DNA of 64,000 bases from contig NZ_QLLY01000018.1 in assembly GCF_003259365.1 (NCBI RefSeq), positions 1-64,000 of the forward strand, given 5' to 3'. The DNA comes from Streptomyces sp. PsTaAH-137 (GTDB lineage Bacteria; Actinomycetota; Actinomycetes; Streptomycetales; Streptomycetaceae). This document shows, piece after piece, positions 1 to 6,696 of the stretch. The notes below the pieces were generated by a model. It searched no databases. It was not told where the DNA came from and was given only the letters and a program-made list of their open reading frames with translations. The translations under genes were made by a program, and so were the position numbers. Positions within the stretch are counted from its first letter, which is position 1; every line of letters begins with the position of its first letter.

Positions 1-168
1 CGGGACACCTGGCGGCAGTGGTCGTACGCGTGGCAGGCCACCAAGGGCGGCCACACCCTGACCGTCCGGGCCACCGACCGCACGGGTGAGACGCAGACGG
101 AGAAGCGTACCGCCACCATTCCCGACGGCGCCTCCGGCTGGCATTCAGTTGTTGTCACCGTCGACTGA
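1..168 (+). CDS. Molybdopterin-dependent oxidoreductase, C-terminal end (partial)
   Basis: Open frame from the first base to a TGA at 166-168, giving the last 55 residues of a protein whose start lies outside the window. The composition and the ending (TATIPDGASGWHSVVV) resemble the Mo-co dimerisation domain at the end of sulfite-oxidase-like enzymes, which usually end in a beta strand after a GA-GWH motif. A molybdopterin oxidoreductase gene beside sigK and fasciclin genes is a known actinobacterial arrangement and supports the call. The cofactor-binding domain cannot be seen, so the substrate is unknown. Confidence 0.6.
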   Translation, partial: RDTWRQWSYAWQATKGGHTLTVRATDRTGETQTEKRTATIPDGASGWHSVVVTVD

Positions 169-283
169 ATCCGGGCACAAGCGGACGCACACGCCCTCCG
201 GCGTCCGCGGGGGCGGCGGCTGTGCCTTACTGGGGGCATCGTCCCCATCGAGCCGCTGCCCCGTGGTAGCCGGAAGGCCGCAC

Positions 284-868
284 ATGACGGAAGCCCTCCA
301 CATCGGAGAGAGCCCAGCACGCAAGCCCGACCTCGCGAAACTCGTGGTCGCGGTCGGGCAGGGCGACCATCAAGCGTTCGCCGCGCTGTACGACGCGGTC
401 GCCGGGCCCGTGTTCGGGACCGTGCACAAGGTCCTGCGCGATCACGCGCAGTCCGAGGAGGTCGCCCAGGAGGTCTTCGTCGAGGTCTGGCGCACCGCGG
501 CCGCCTACCGCCCCGAGCGCGGCACGGTCATCACCTGGCTCCTCACCCTGGCCCACCGGCGCACCGTCGACCGGATCCGTTCCGTCGAGTCCGCGGCCGC
601 CCGTGACCACAAGGCGGCGCTCCTCGCGCGGACACCGGAGTTCGACGAGGTGAGCGAGCAGGTGGAGGCCCGCTTCGAACGGGAGCAACTGCGGCGCTGC
701 CTGCGGTCGCTCAGCGAGCTGCAGCGCCAGTCCGTGACGCTGGCGTACTACCAGGGCCTCACCTACAAAGAGGTCGCCGACACACTGTCCACGCCGTTGG
801 GCACGATCAAGACGCGGCTGCGGGACGGGCTCATCCGGCTTCGCGACTGCTTGGGGGTGACCGCATGA
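284..868 (+). CDS. sigK: ECF sigma factor, SigK-like
   Basis: A 194-residue ECF sigma factor that directs RNA polymerase to envelope-stress promoters. Region 2 is seen from about residue 30 (HQAFAALYDAV, then EEVAQEVFVEVWR and ITWLLTLAHRRTVDRIR), and region 4 near the end (LTYKEVADTLSTPLGTIKTRLRDGLIRLR). The frame is open further upstream, but the ATG at 284 preceded by GGAAG at 272 gives the normal family length. The stop overlaps the start of the anti-sigma gene (ATGA), so the two are translationally coupled. The SigK assignment rests on the RskA-like partner and on the fasciclin genes next door, which are the regulon of mycobacterial SigK. Confidence 0.88.
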   Translation: MTEALHIGESPARKPDLAKLVVAVGQGDHQAFAALYDAVAGPVFGTVHKVLRDHAQSEEVAQEVFVEVWRTAAAYRPERGTVITWLLTLAHRRTVDRIRSVESAAARDHKAALLARTPEFDEVSEQVEARFEREQLRRCLRSLSELQRQSVTLAYYQGLTYKEVADTLSTPLGTIKTRLRDGLIRLRDCLGVTA

Positions 869-1614
869 CCGACACGTCCGACCTGCACACGCTCACCGGT
901 GCCTACGCGCTGGACGCGCTGGACGACGACGAACGCCGGGCGTTCGAAGAGCACCTGTCCCGGTGCGCGTCCTGCGAACAGGAGGTACGCGAACTGTCCG
1001 CCACCGCGGGACGGCTGGGACTGGCAGCCTCCCTGCCGCCGCCACCGCACCTGAAAGCCCAGGTCATGGCGCGGATCACGGACGTACGACAGGAACCACC
1101 GGCCACGCCCGTGACCGGAGAACACCGGCAGGCCCCGCGCAAGCACGCGCTGCGCTGGGCGCTCGCCGCCTGCCTCGCCGGCATGGTCGCGCTCGGCGGC
1201 ACCACGCTGTGGCAGCACCAGCGGGCCGACGAGGCCCGCCAGGAAGCGCGGGCCGCACAGGACCAGGCCGACCGGATCGCCGCGGTGCTCGCCGCGCCGG
1301 ACGCCAAGGTGACCTCGGCGGCCGTCAAGGGCGGGGCCCACGGCTCGGTCGTCGTCTCGCGCGCCAGTGACAAGGCCGTCTTCATCGCGTCCGGCATGGC
1401 CGAGCCGCCGAAGGGCAAGGTGTACCAGCTGTGGTTCGCCGACGGTGATCACATGCGCGCGGCCGGTCTGATGAACCCCTCCAGCGCCGACCAGAGCGTC
1501 CTGATGGCCGGGGCTGTCGGCGACGCCTCCGGCATGGGCGTGACCCTCGAACCGGCCGGGGGCTCGAAGCAGCCCACCACGCAGCCGGTGGCGTTGATGA
1601 ACTTGCCGGCCTGA
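865..1614 (+). CDS. rskA: Anti-sigma-K factor, RskA family
   Basis: A 249-residue membrane anti-sigma factor that should hold the upstream sigma factor inactive until regulated proteolysis. The N-terminal cytoplasmic part has a zinc anti-sigma motif (His30, Cys34, Cys37 in HLSRCASC). One transmembrane helix follows at about residues 94-112 (WALAACLAGMVALGG), then a coiled stretch and the extracytoplasmic RskA domain (AVFIASGMAEPPKGKVYQLWF). It starts inside the stop codon of sigK, so both proteins should be made in similar amounts. It ends 20 bp before a strong hairpin shared with the convergent fasciclin gene. Confidence 0.88.
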   Translation: MTDTSDLHTLTGAYALDALDDDERRAFEEHLSRCASCEQEVRELSATAGRLGLAASLPPPPHLKAQVMARITDVRQEPPATPVTGEHRQAPRKHALRWALAACLAGMVALGGTTLWQHQRADEARQEARAAQDQADRIAAVLAAPDAKVTSAAVKGGAHGSVVVSRASDKAVFIASGMAEPPKGKVYQLWFADGDHMRAAGLMNPSSADQSVLMAGAVGDASGMGVTLEPAGGSKQPTTQPVALMNLPA

Positions 1615-1633
1615 ACCGTCCGTACCGGCAGCA

Positions 1634-1669
1634 GTCAGGGGTGTACCGCATGCGCGGTACACCCCTGAC
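1634..1669. terminator. Bidirectional terminator between rskA and a fasciclin gene
   Basis: Perfect 16-bp inverted repeat (GTCAGGGGTGTACCGC and its complement) around a 4-base ATGC loop, 20 bp after the rskA stop and 19 bp after the stop of the convergent fasciclin gene. There is no U-tract, as is usual for high-GC actinobacterial terminators. Confidence 0.8.
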
Positions 1670-1687
1670 GCGTTCCGGCGCGGCCGG

Positions 1688-2269
1688 TCAGCTCTTGGGC
1701 ATCAGGACAGTGTCGATGATGTGGACGGTGGCGTTGGAGGTCTGCACGTCGCCGCAGACGATGTTCGCGGTGTCGTTGACCTTGTACTTCTCGCCCGAGC
1801 CCGACGTGGTCAGCTTGCTGCCCTCCAGCGTCTTGAAGCTGCCGTCGGCCAGCTTGTCCTGGGTGACCTTCTCGCCCACCACGTGGTAGGTCAGGATCTT
1901 GGTGAGCTGGGCCTTGTCGTTGAGGACCTTGTCCAGGTCGGCCTTCGGGATCTTCGCGAACGCCTCGTTGGTCGGCGCGAACACGGTGACGTTCTTCGCG
2001 TTGTTCAGCGTGTCCACCAGGCCGGCCTTCTTGACGGCGGTCACCAGGGTGGACAGGTCGGGGTTGTGGGAGGCGGCGGTGGCGACGGGGTCCTTGGCCA
2101 TGCCGTCGAAGGAACCGGCGCCGTCCTTCGGCACCGACGAACACGCCGGACCGAACGGTCCGCTCATGTCGTCGGCCGAGGCCGCCGGGGCCAGCGTCGC
2201 CAGTGAGAGCGGCAGTGCCAGTGCCGCGGAACCGACCAGAATCCGGATGCTTGTGCGGTGAGCGGTCAT
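1688..2269 (-). CDS. Secreted fasciclin (FAS1) domain protein
   Basis: A 193-residue exported protein with one FAS1 domain. The start at 2269 has AGGG just upstream and gives a clean signal peptide: charged MTAHRTSIR, a hydrophobic core, then an Ala-rich cleavage region (PAASADD). The FAS1 domain covers about residues 60-193, with LVTAVKKAGLVDTLNN, VTVFAPTNEAFAKIP, LTKILTYHVV and a terminal IIDTVLMPKS. FAS1 domains act in adhesion and cell-surface contact. It is nearly identical in the FAS1 part to the lipoprotein at 3187-3837 but has no lipobox, so it should be released rather than anchored. It is divergent from the DUF4383 gene, and its promoter at 2384-2411 matches those of its two neighbours. 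Confidence 0.88.
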   Translation of the reverse strand: MTAHRTSIRILVGSAALALPLSLATLAPAASADDMSGPFGPACSSVPKDGAGSFDGMAKDPVATAASHNPDLSTLVTAVKKAGLVDTLNNAKNVTVFAPTNEAFAKIPKADLDKVLNDKAQLTKILTYHVVGEKVTQDKLADGSFKTLEGSKLTTSGSGEKYKVNDTANIVCGDVQTSNATVHIIDTVLMPKS

Positions 2270-2383
2270 GATCAACCCTCCAGTACGGCGGGCGAGCGGG
2301 CCCGCCGGGCCCCCGAGCGGCCCAGGGCCGGTGAGGGCGCGGGCTACCGGGGGTCGGCGCGTCCATCGCGCCCTCACACCAGT

Positions 2384-2411
2384 AATTCGTCACCACCTTC
2401 GGGGCGGATTG
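2384..2411 (-). promoter_or_regulatory. Putative SigK-type promoter of the secreted fasciclin gene
   Basis: Read on the minus strand: CAATCCG (2411-2405), a 15-bp spacer, then CGAATT (2389-2384). The same pair occurs upstream of the DUF4383 gene and of the second fasciclin gene. The spacing fits an ECF sigma factor, and transcription would start near 2376, about 107 bp before the start codon. That SigK is the sigma factor involved is inferred from position. Confidence 0.6.
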
Positions 2412-2441
2412 CCCTGGTGTGGGAATTTTTTCCGGTTCGGG

Positions 2442-2470
2442 CAATCCGGCGCGGCCGTCGGCAGCGGATT
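2442..2470 (+). promoter_or_regulatory. Putative SigK-type promoter of the DUF4383 gene
   Basis: CAATCCG (2442-2448), 16-bp spacer, CGGATT (2465-2470). With the divergent promoter to its left it forms a perfect 10-bp inverted repeat (2405-2414 and 2439-2448), because both -35 boxes are the same sequence facing opposite ways. The expected transcription start falls at the beginning of the heptamer repeat. Confidence 0.6.
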
Positions 2471-2476
2471 AGCGGT

Positions 2477-2511
2477 GCAGAGAGCAGAGAGCAGAGAGCA
2501 GAGAGCAGAGA
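2477..2511 (+). repeat. Heptamer tandem repeat (GCAGAGA, five copies)
   Basis: Five perfect copies of GCAGAGA followed by a partial copy (GCAG) and a G-run, between the putative -10 box at 2465-2470 and the ribosome binding site (GAGGAGG at 2522) of the DUF4383 gene. Five exact 7-mers form an unstable microsatellite that can gain or lose units. It would make up most of the 5' untranslated region. Confidence 0.9.
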
Positions 2512-2536
2512 GCAGGGGGGCGAGGAGGTCCTTCTC

Positions 2537-3034
2537 ATGGCAGTCCTGCACGCGCCCCGCGCGCATTCCCCCGTGACGCTCGACGATCACCTGCCCGTCG
2601 ACCACCGCCTGGGCCGGGTCTACCGGTTCAGCGCGGGCCTGGCAGGACTCTTCCTGCTCGCCTTCGGCGTCCTCGGGCTCATCGACCGCATCGGCTTCTT
2701 CGACACCGGCGCCAACACCACCCTGGGCCTGAACACGAACGGCGCGCTGAGCGTGCTGTCTCTCGTCGTCGGCGGTGTGCTGCTGGCCGCGGCGGTCCGC
2801 GGCGGCAACACCGCCTCCACCGTGAACATGGTCCTCGGAATCGCCTTCCTGCTGGTCGGGTTCGCGAGCCTGTTCGCCCTGGACAGCCGCTACAACGTCC
2901 TCAACTTCCGCATGCAGAACGTTCTCTTCAGCTTCGCCGTCGGGTTGCTGCTGATGACCGGAGGCATGTACGGGCGGGTCAGCGGAGGGCTGCCGCACGA
3001 CAACCCCTACTGGCGGTCCCGGCACCCGCGGTGA
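2537..3034 (+). CDS. DUF4383 family membrane protein
   Basis: A 165-residue integral membrane protein with four predicted helices, at about residues 35-55 (FSAGLAGLFLLAFGVLGLI), 75-92, 100-118 (MVLGIAFLLVGFASLFAL) and 130-148. This matches the length and layout of DUF4383, whose function is unknown. The ATG at 2537 follows GAGGAGG at 2522-2528; the open frame upstream runs through the heptamer repeat and is unlikely to be coding. The gene lies between two fasciclin genes and shares their promoter motif, so it probably belongs to the same envelope-stress response. Confidence 0.82.
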   Translation: MAVLHAPRAHSPVTLDDHLPVDHRLGRVYRFSAGLAGLFLLAFGVLGLIDRIGFFDTGANTTLGLNTNGALSVLSLVVGGVLLAAAVRGGNTASTVNMVLGIAFLLVGFASLFALDSRYNVLNFRMQNVLFSFAVGLLLMTGGMYGRVSGGLPHDNPYWRSRHPR

Positions 3035-3106
3035 CCGCGGGACCGGTGCGTCGGGTGGCCCGTCGCACGCCGCGGTCGTACGCGGATCACTCGTTCGAGG
3101 AAGGAC

Positions 3107-3134
3107 CAATCCGCGGCGCCGGGCGCACCGGATT
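3107..3134 (+). promoter_or_regulatory. Putative SigK-type promoter of the fasciclin lipoprotein gene
   Basis: CAATCCG (3107-3113), 15-bp spacer, CGGATT (3129-3134). This is the third copy of the motif in 750 bp. The expected start near 3141 leaves a leader of about 45 bases before the ATG at 3187. Confidence 0.6.
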
Positions 3135-3186
3135 CCCGGTGATGGAGGCGGATGGCCTTCACAGACCTGATCACTGAGGGATTGTC

Positions 3187-3837
3187 ATGCAGACTCGAGT
3201 CCGTCGTATCGCCGTCGTCGTCGCCACCGCCGCCATGCTGCCGCTGGCCCTGACGGCCTGTTCCGACAGCGACTCCAAGGACAAGGCCTCGGGCAGTGCC
3301 TCGTCGGCCGCGTCGAAGGGGTCGGACATGGCCAGCCCGTCCGACGACATGAACAGCACGGACGAGCCCTTCGGCTCCGCCTGTTCCTCCGTGCCCAAGG
3401 ACGGTGCCGGTTCCTTCGACGGCATGGCCAAGGACCCCGTCGCCACCGCCGCCTCCAACAACCCGGCCCTGTCCACCCTGGTGACCGCCGTCAAGAAGGC
3501 CGGCCTGGTGGACACGCTGAACAACGCGAAGAACATCACGGTCTTCGCGCCGACCAACGACGCCTTCTCCAAGATTCCGAAGGCCGACCTGGACAAGGTC
3601 CTCAACGACAAGGCCCAGCTCACCAAGATCCTGACCTACCACGTCGTGGGCCAGAAGCTGGCGCCCAAGGACCTGGAGAAGGGCTCCTTCGAGACCCTGG
3701 AGAAGTCGAAGCTCACCACCGCGGGATCGGGTGAGTCCTACAAGGTGAACGACACCGCCAACGTGGTCTGCGGCAACGTGAAGACCGCCAACGCCAACGT
3801 CTACATCATCGACACGGTGCTCATGCCGAAGAGCTGA
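3187..3837 (+). CDS. Fasciclin (FAS1) domain lipoprotein
   Basis: A 216-residue lipoprotein: a twin-Arg-containing N-terminus, a hydrophobic core and a lipobox LTAC with the modified Cys at residue 25. A Ser/Asp/Lys-rich linker (about 26-60) is followed by a FAS1 domain (about 80-216) nearly identical to that of the secreted protein at 1688-2269. It should sit on the outer face of the membrane. GAGGG lies 7 bases before the ATG. The pairing of a lipid-anchored and a secreted FAS1 protein beside sigK parallels MPT83 and MPT70 of Mycobacterium tuberculosis. The ligand is unknown. Confidence 0.88.
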   Translation: MQTRVRRIAVVVATAAMLPLALTACSDSDSKDKASGSASSAASKGSDMASPSDDMNSTDEPFGSACSSVPKDGAGSFDGMAKDPVATAASNNPALSTLVTAVKKAGLVDTLNNAKNITVFAPTNDAFSKIPKADLDKVLNDKAQLTKILTYHVVGQKLAPKDLEKGSFETLEKSKLTTAGSGESYKVNDTANVVCGNVKTANANVYIIDTVLMPKS

Positions 3838-3986
3838 ACGAGCCTTCGGGCGCCGCCACGGCACGGACCTGAAGCGCATTCCCCCTTCGTCTTCTGGATG
3901 AGCACGGGGTTGAGCTGGGCGTCTTTCGTTGCGCTGGTTGTGCTGCCCATCCGTCCCGTACGCGGGAGTGTGACGGAGGCAGGTGG

Positions 3987-4076
3987 CCTCCGTCGGACGG
4001 CCGAGAGCGGGAGTACCCGACCGTCTGACGGAGGACCGGCGGCTGGAGCCGCCGCGGGCGGCGCCGCGGCTCCAGC
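3987..4076 (+). terminator. Two tandem stem-loops after the fasciclin lipoprotein gene
   Basis: The first stem pairs 3987-4000 with 4021-4034 (14 bp, one mismatch, 20-base loop). The second pairs 4042-4052 with 4066-4076 (GCTGGAGCCGC and its complement). They lie in the 438-bp gap between the lipoprotein gene and the next operon, where no gene is seen, and probably end transcription from the stress locus. The first begins 150 bp after the stop, which is rather far. Confidence 0.5.
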
Positions 4077-4178
4077 AGGTCGGGGGCCGTCTCCCGTGAC
4101 ACGGCCGGCAGACGCTGATGCGCGTAGAGACCCAAGACCTCCGCACATCTGAAAAAGCGATTGCCCTTAACGGAAACA

Positions 4179-4191
4179 TCTGTTCGACAGA
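4179..4191 (+). promoter_or_regulatory. Dyad upstream of the flavin monooxygenase operon
   Basis: TCTGT-TCG-ACAGA lies in a locally AT-richer stretch (4145-4215), about 85 bp before the first gene. The six-gene operon must be driven from this gap, so the stretch probably holds its promoter. The dyad could bind the operon's LysR regulator, but no clean -35/-10 pair could be assigned. Confidence 0.3.
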
Positions 4192-4275
4192 ATTTCGCGT
4201 TCCCTTCAGGATGACGTCAGCGGTAGCACCGTCGACGCCACACGGGCTGCCCCCACCGCCTGAAGGGAGGCTCAC

Positions 4276-5562
4276 ATGCCCAGTGAAGAGACCGAAGTGG
4301 TCGTCGTCGGAGCAGGCCAGGCCGGCATCGCGATGAGCGAGCACCTCGGAGCGCTCGGCATACCGCACATCGTCCTGGAGCGGAACCGCATCGCCGAACG
4401 GTGGCGCTCGGAGCGGTGGGACTCGCTGGTCGCGAACGGACCCGCCTGGCACGACCGGTTCCCGGGAATGGAGTTCCCCGACGTCGCCCCCGACGGCTTC
4501 GCGTCGAAGGAGCAGGTCGCCGACTACTTCGCCGCGTACGCCGAGAAGATCGACGCCCCGGTCCGCTGCGGCGTCGAGGTGACCTCGGTGCGCCGGCACA
4601 CCGGCCGCTCCGGCTTCCGGGTCGAGACGTCCCAGGGCGCCGTCGACGCTCGCTTCGTCGTCGCCGCGACCGGACCGTTCCAGCGCCCGGTGATCCCGCC
4701 CGTCGTCCCGGACGGCGCGGTCCCCGTACAGATCCACTCCAGCGGCTACCGCAACCCCCAACAGCTGCCCGAAGGCGCGGTGATGGTGGTCGGCGCGGGC
4801 TCCTCGGGCGTCCAGATCGCCGACGAGCTGCGCCGGTCCGGGCGCCGCGTCCTGCTCTCGGTCGGGCCGCACGACCGCCCGCCGCGCCAGTACCGCGGAC
4901 GGGACTTCTGCTGGTGGCTCGGCGTGCTCGGACTCTGGGACGCGCAGACGCCGCCGCAGGGCGCCGCACACGTCACCATCGCGGTCAGCGGCGCCCGCGG
5001 CGGCCACACCGTGGACTTCCGGGCCCTGGCCGCCACCGGCGTCGAACTCGTCGGCATGACCGCGTCGTACGACGACGGAGTGCTGCGCTTCGCACCGGAC
5101 CTCGCCACGAACATCGCGCTCGGCGACGAGAAGTACCTCGGCCTGCTGCGCGCTGCCGACGCCTACGTCGAACGCAACGGACTCGACCTGCCCGAGGAGC
5201 CGCAGGCGCATGTCCTCGGGCCCGACCCGGAGTGCGTGACCGACCCGCGTCTCGCGCTCGACCTGGCCGACGCCGGTGTCACCTCGATCGTCTGGGCGAC
5301 GGGCTTCGCCGCCGACTACGGCTGGCTCGACGTCGACGCGTTCGACGAGAACGGCCGCCCGGACCAGAGCCGCGGGGTGTCCGCCGAGCCCGGCGTCTAC
5401 TTCCTGGGCCTGCCCTGGCTGTCCCGTCGCGGATCGAGCTTCATCTGGGGCGTCTGGCACGACGCCCGGTACGTCGCCGACCACATCGCGATCCGGCGCG
5501 GATACCTCGCGTACGACACCGCCGACCGGCCCGTCGCCGCGGCGGCAACCCCGAACAGCTGA
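4276..5562 (+). CDS. Flavin-containing monooxygenase (CzcO/FMO-like)
   Basis: A 428-residue FAD/NAD(P)H-dependent oxygenase. An N-terminal Rossmann fold binds FAD (VVVVGAGQAGIAMSEH, GxGxxG at residues 12-17), a second binds NADPH (VVGAGSSGVQIADEL, 173-178), and an ATG motif closes a sheet in VWATGFAADYGWLDV. This is the two-dinucleotide-domain layout of the FMO/Baeyer-Villiger group. Family members hydroxylate N or S atoms or insert oxygen next to carbonyls; the substrate here cannot be read from sequence. It is the first gene of an operon with Rid, DUF1028, M20 and MFS genes, so it probably starts an oxidative breakdown of an imported nitrogen compound. A GAGG-type site (GAAGGGAGG) precedes the ATG. 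Confidence 0.85.
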   Translation: MPSEETEVVVVGAGQAGIAMSEHLGALGIPHIVLERNRIAERWRSERWDSLVANGPAWHDRFPGMEFPDVAPDGFASKEQVADYFAAYAEKIDAPVRCGVEVTSVRRHTGRSGFRVETSQGAVDARFVVAATGPFQRPVIPPVVPDGAVPVQIHSSGYRNPQQLPEGAVMVVGAGSSGVQIADELRRSGRRVLLSVGPHDRPPRQYRGRDFCWWLGVLGLWDAQTPPQGAAHVTIAVSGARGGHTVDFRALAATGVELVGMTASYDDGVLRFAPDLATNIALGDEKYLGLLRAADAYVERNGLDLPEEPQAHVLGPDPECVTDPRLALDLADAGVTSIVWATGFAADYGWLDVDAFDENGRPDQSRGVSAEPGVYFLGLPWLSRRGSSFIWGVWHDARYVADHIAIRRGYLAYDTADRPVAAAATPNS

Positions 5563-5572
5563 GGAGCAGCGC

Positions 5573-6025
5573 ATGACGTCCCCCAAGCCCCCGATCGTCG
5601 CCGGTGGACACACCCGCGTCCGCCCGTTCAACACCCGCGACACCTATCCCGAGCAGAGCCTCGACAACGACCTCTGCCAGGCCGTCGTCGCGGGCGACAC
5701 CGTGTACGTCCGGGGCCAGATCGGCCAGAACCTCGACACCAGCGAGTCCGTCGGCATCGGTGACGCCGAGGCACAGGCCGAACAGGCCATGGCGAACATC
5801 AAGATGCTCCTCGAAGAGTCCGGCAGCCGCATCGAGCACCTGGTCAAGCTGACGATCTATCTGATCGACCCGCGCTACCGCGAGGCCGTGTACCGCACCG
5901 TGGGCCGCTGGACCAAGGGCGTCCACCCCATCTCCACCGGCCTGGTCGTGTCGGCCCTCGCCCGCCCGGAGTGGCTGTGCGAGATCGACGCCGTCGCCGT
6001 GATCCCGAAGGAGGACCGGGCATGA
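5573..6025 (+). CDS. Rid (RidA/YjgF/UK114) family protein
   Basis: A 150-residue Rid-family protein. RidA itself hydrolyses reactive enamine/imine intermediates. The fold is recognisable in LCQAVVAGDTVYVRGQIG, AQAEQAMANIKMLLEESGS and LVKLTIYLIDPRYREAVY. Arg131 and Glu137 in ALARPEWLCEIDAVAV sit where RidA has its substrate-binding Arg and conserved Glu. Position between a flavin oxygenase and an amidohydrolase suggests it processes an unstable imine or enamine product of the first enzyme. The start at 5573 has GAGGAG ten bases before it, and the stop overlaps the next start (ATGA). It is longer than RidA by about 20 residues, mostly N-terminal, as in divergent Rid subgroups. Confidence 0.85.
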   Translation: MTSPKPPIVAGGHTRVRPFNTRDTYPEQSLDNDLCQAVVAGDTVYVRGQIGQNLDTSESVGIGDAEAQAEQAMANIKMLLEESGSRIEHLVKLTIYLIDPRYREAVYRTVGRWTKGVHPISTGLVVSALARPEWLCEIDAVAVIPKEDRA

Positions 6026-6696
6026 CGTTCTCCCTGGTGGTCCGCGACGGCGAACGGTTCGGCATCGCTGTCAGCTCGTCCAGTCCGGCCGTGGCCGCAC
6101 GCGTCGCCCATCTGCGCCCCGGCGTCGGCGCGGCGACCTCGCAGAACATCACCGACCCCACGCTCGGCACCGACCTGCTCGACGCGCTCGCCGAACACGG
6201 CGACGCGGAGCGCGCCCTGGCCGACGTCACCGGCGCCACCCGCAACGAAAAGACCATCGCCTACCGGCAGTTGGCCGTGCTCGGCCGCTCCGGCCCCGGG
6301 TTCGCCTTCAGCGGCCCGCACACCCTCGGCACCCACGCCACCGCGACCGCCGACGGAGCGGTCGCGGCCGGGAACATGCTGTCCGGCACACACCTCCCCG
6401 GCGTCCTCCTCGACGCGTACGCGTCCGCCACGGGGGAGTTGGAGGAACGGCTGCTCGCCGCCATGAAGGCCGCCATCGCGGCGGGCGGCGAGGAAGGGCC
6501 GGTGCACTCCGCCGGGATGGCCGTCGTCGCCGACGTGGGCTGGCGCGTCACCGACCTGCGGGTGGACTGGGCCGACGACCCGGTCGACCGGCTCGGCGAA
6601 CTCCTCGACGTATGGCTGCCGCAGCGGGACGACTACGTCCGGCGCGGCCTCGACCCCGCCACGTCACCGTCCTACGGCGTACCGGGAGACCTGTGA
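6022..6696 (+). CDS. DUF1028 family protein (Ntn-hydrolase-like)
   Basis: A 224-residue DUF1028 protein. The N-terminus MTFSLVVRDGERFGIAVSSSSPAVAARVAHLRPGVG shows the family pattern, with a Ser/Thr-rich start like Ntn hydrolases (proteasome or penicillin acylase fold), and GTHATATADGAVAAGNML is the second conserved block. No activity is firmly established for the family, and an amide-hydrolase role is inference. It overlaps the preceding stop (ATGA) and the following GTG start (GTGA), so it is tightly coupled to the Rid protein and the M20 hydrolase. Confidence 0.82.
   Translation: MTFSLVVRDGERFGIAVSSSSPAVAARVAHLRPGVGAATSQNITDPTLGTDLLDALAEHGDAERALADVTGATRNEKTIAYRQLAVLGRSGPGFAFSGPHTLGTHATATADGAVAAGNMLSGTHLPGVLLDAYASATGELEERLLAAMKAAIAAGGEEGPVHSAGMAVVADVGWRVTDLRVDWADDPVDRLGELLDVWLPQRDDYVRRGLDPATSPSYGVPGDL

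Noticed and set aside
3007..5643. Very long minus-strand open frame (878 codons) opposite the fasciclin and FMO genes
   Set aside because: It runs antisense to well-supported genes, its protein is low-complexity and no motif is seen; long shadow frames are normal at this GC content.
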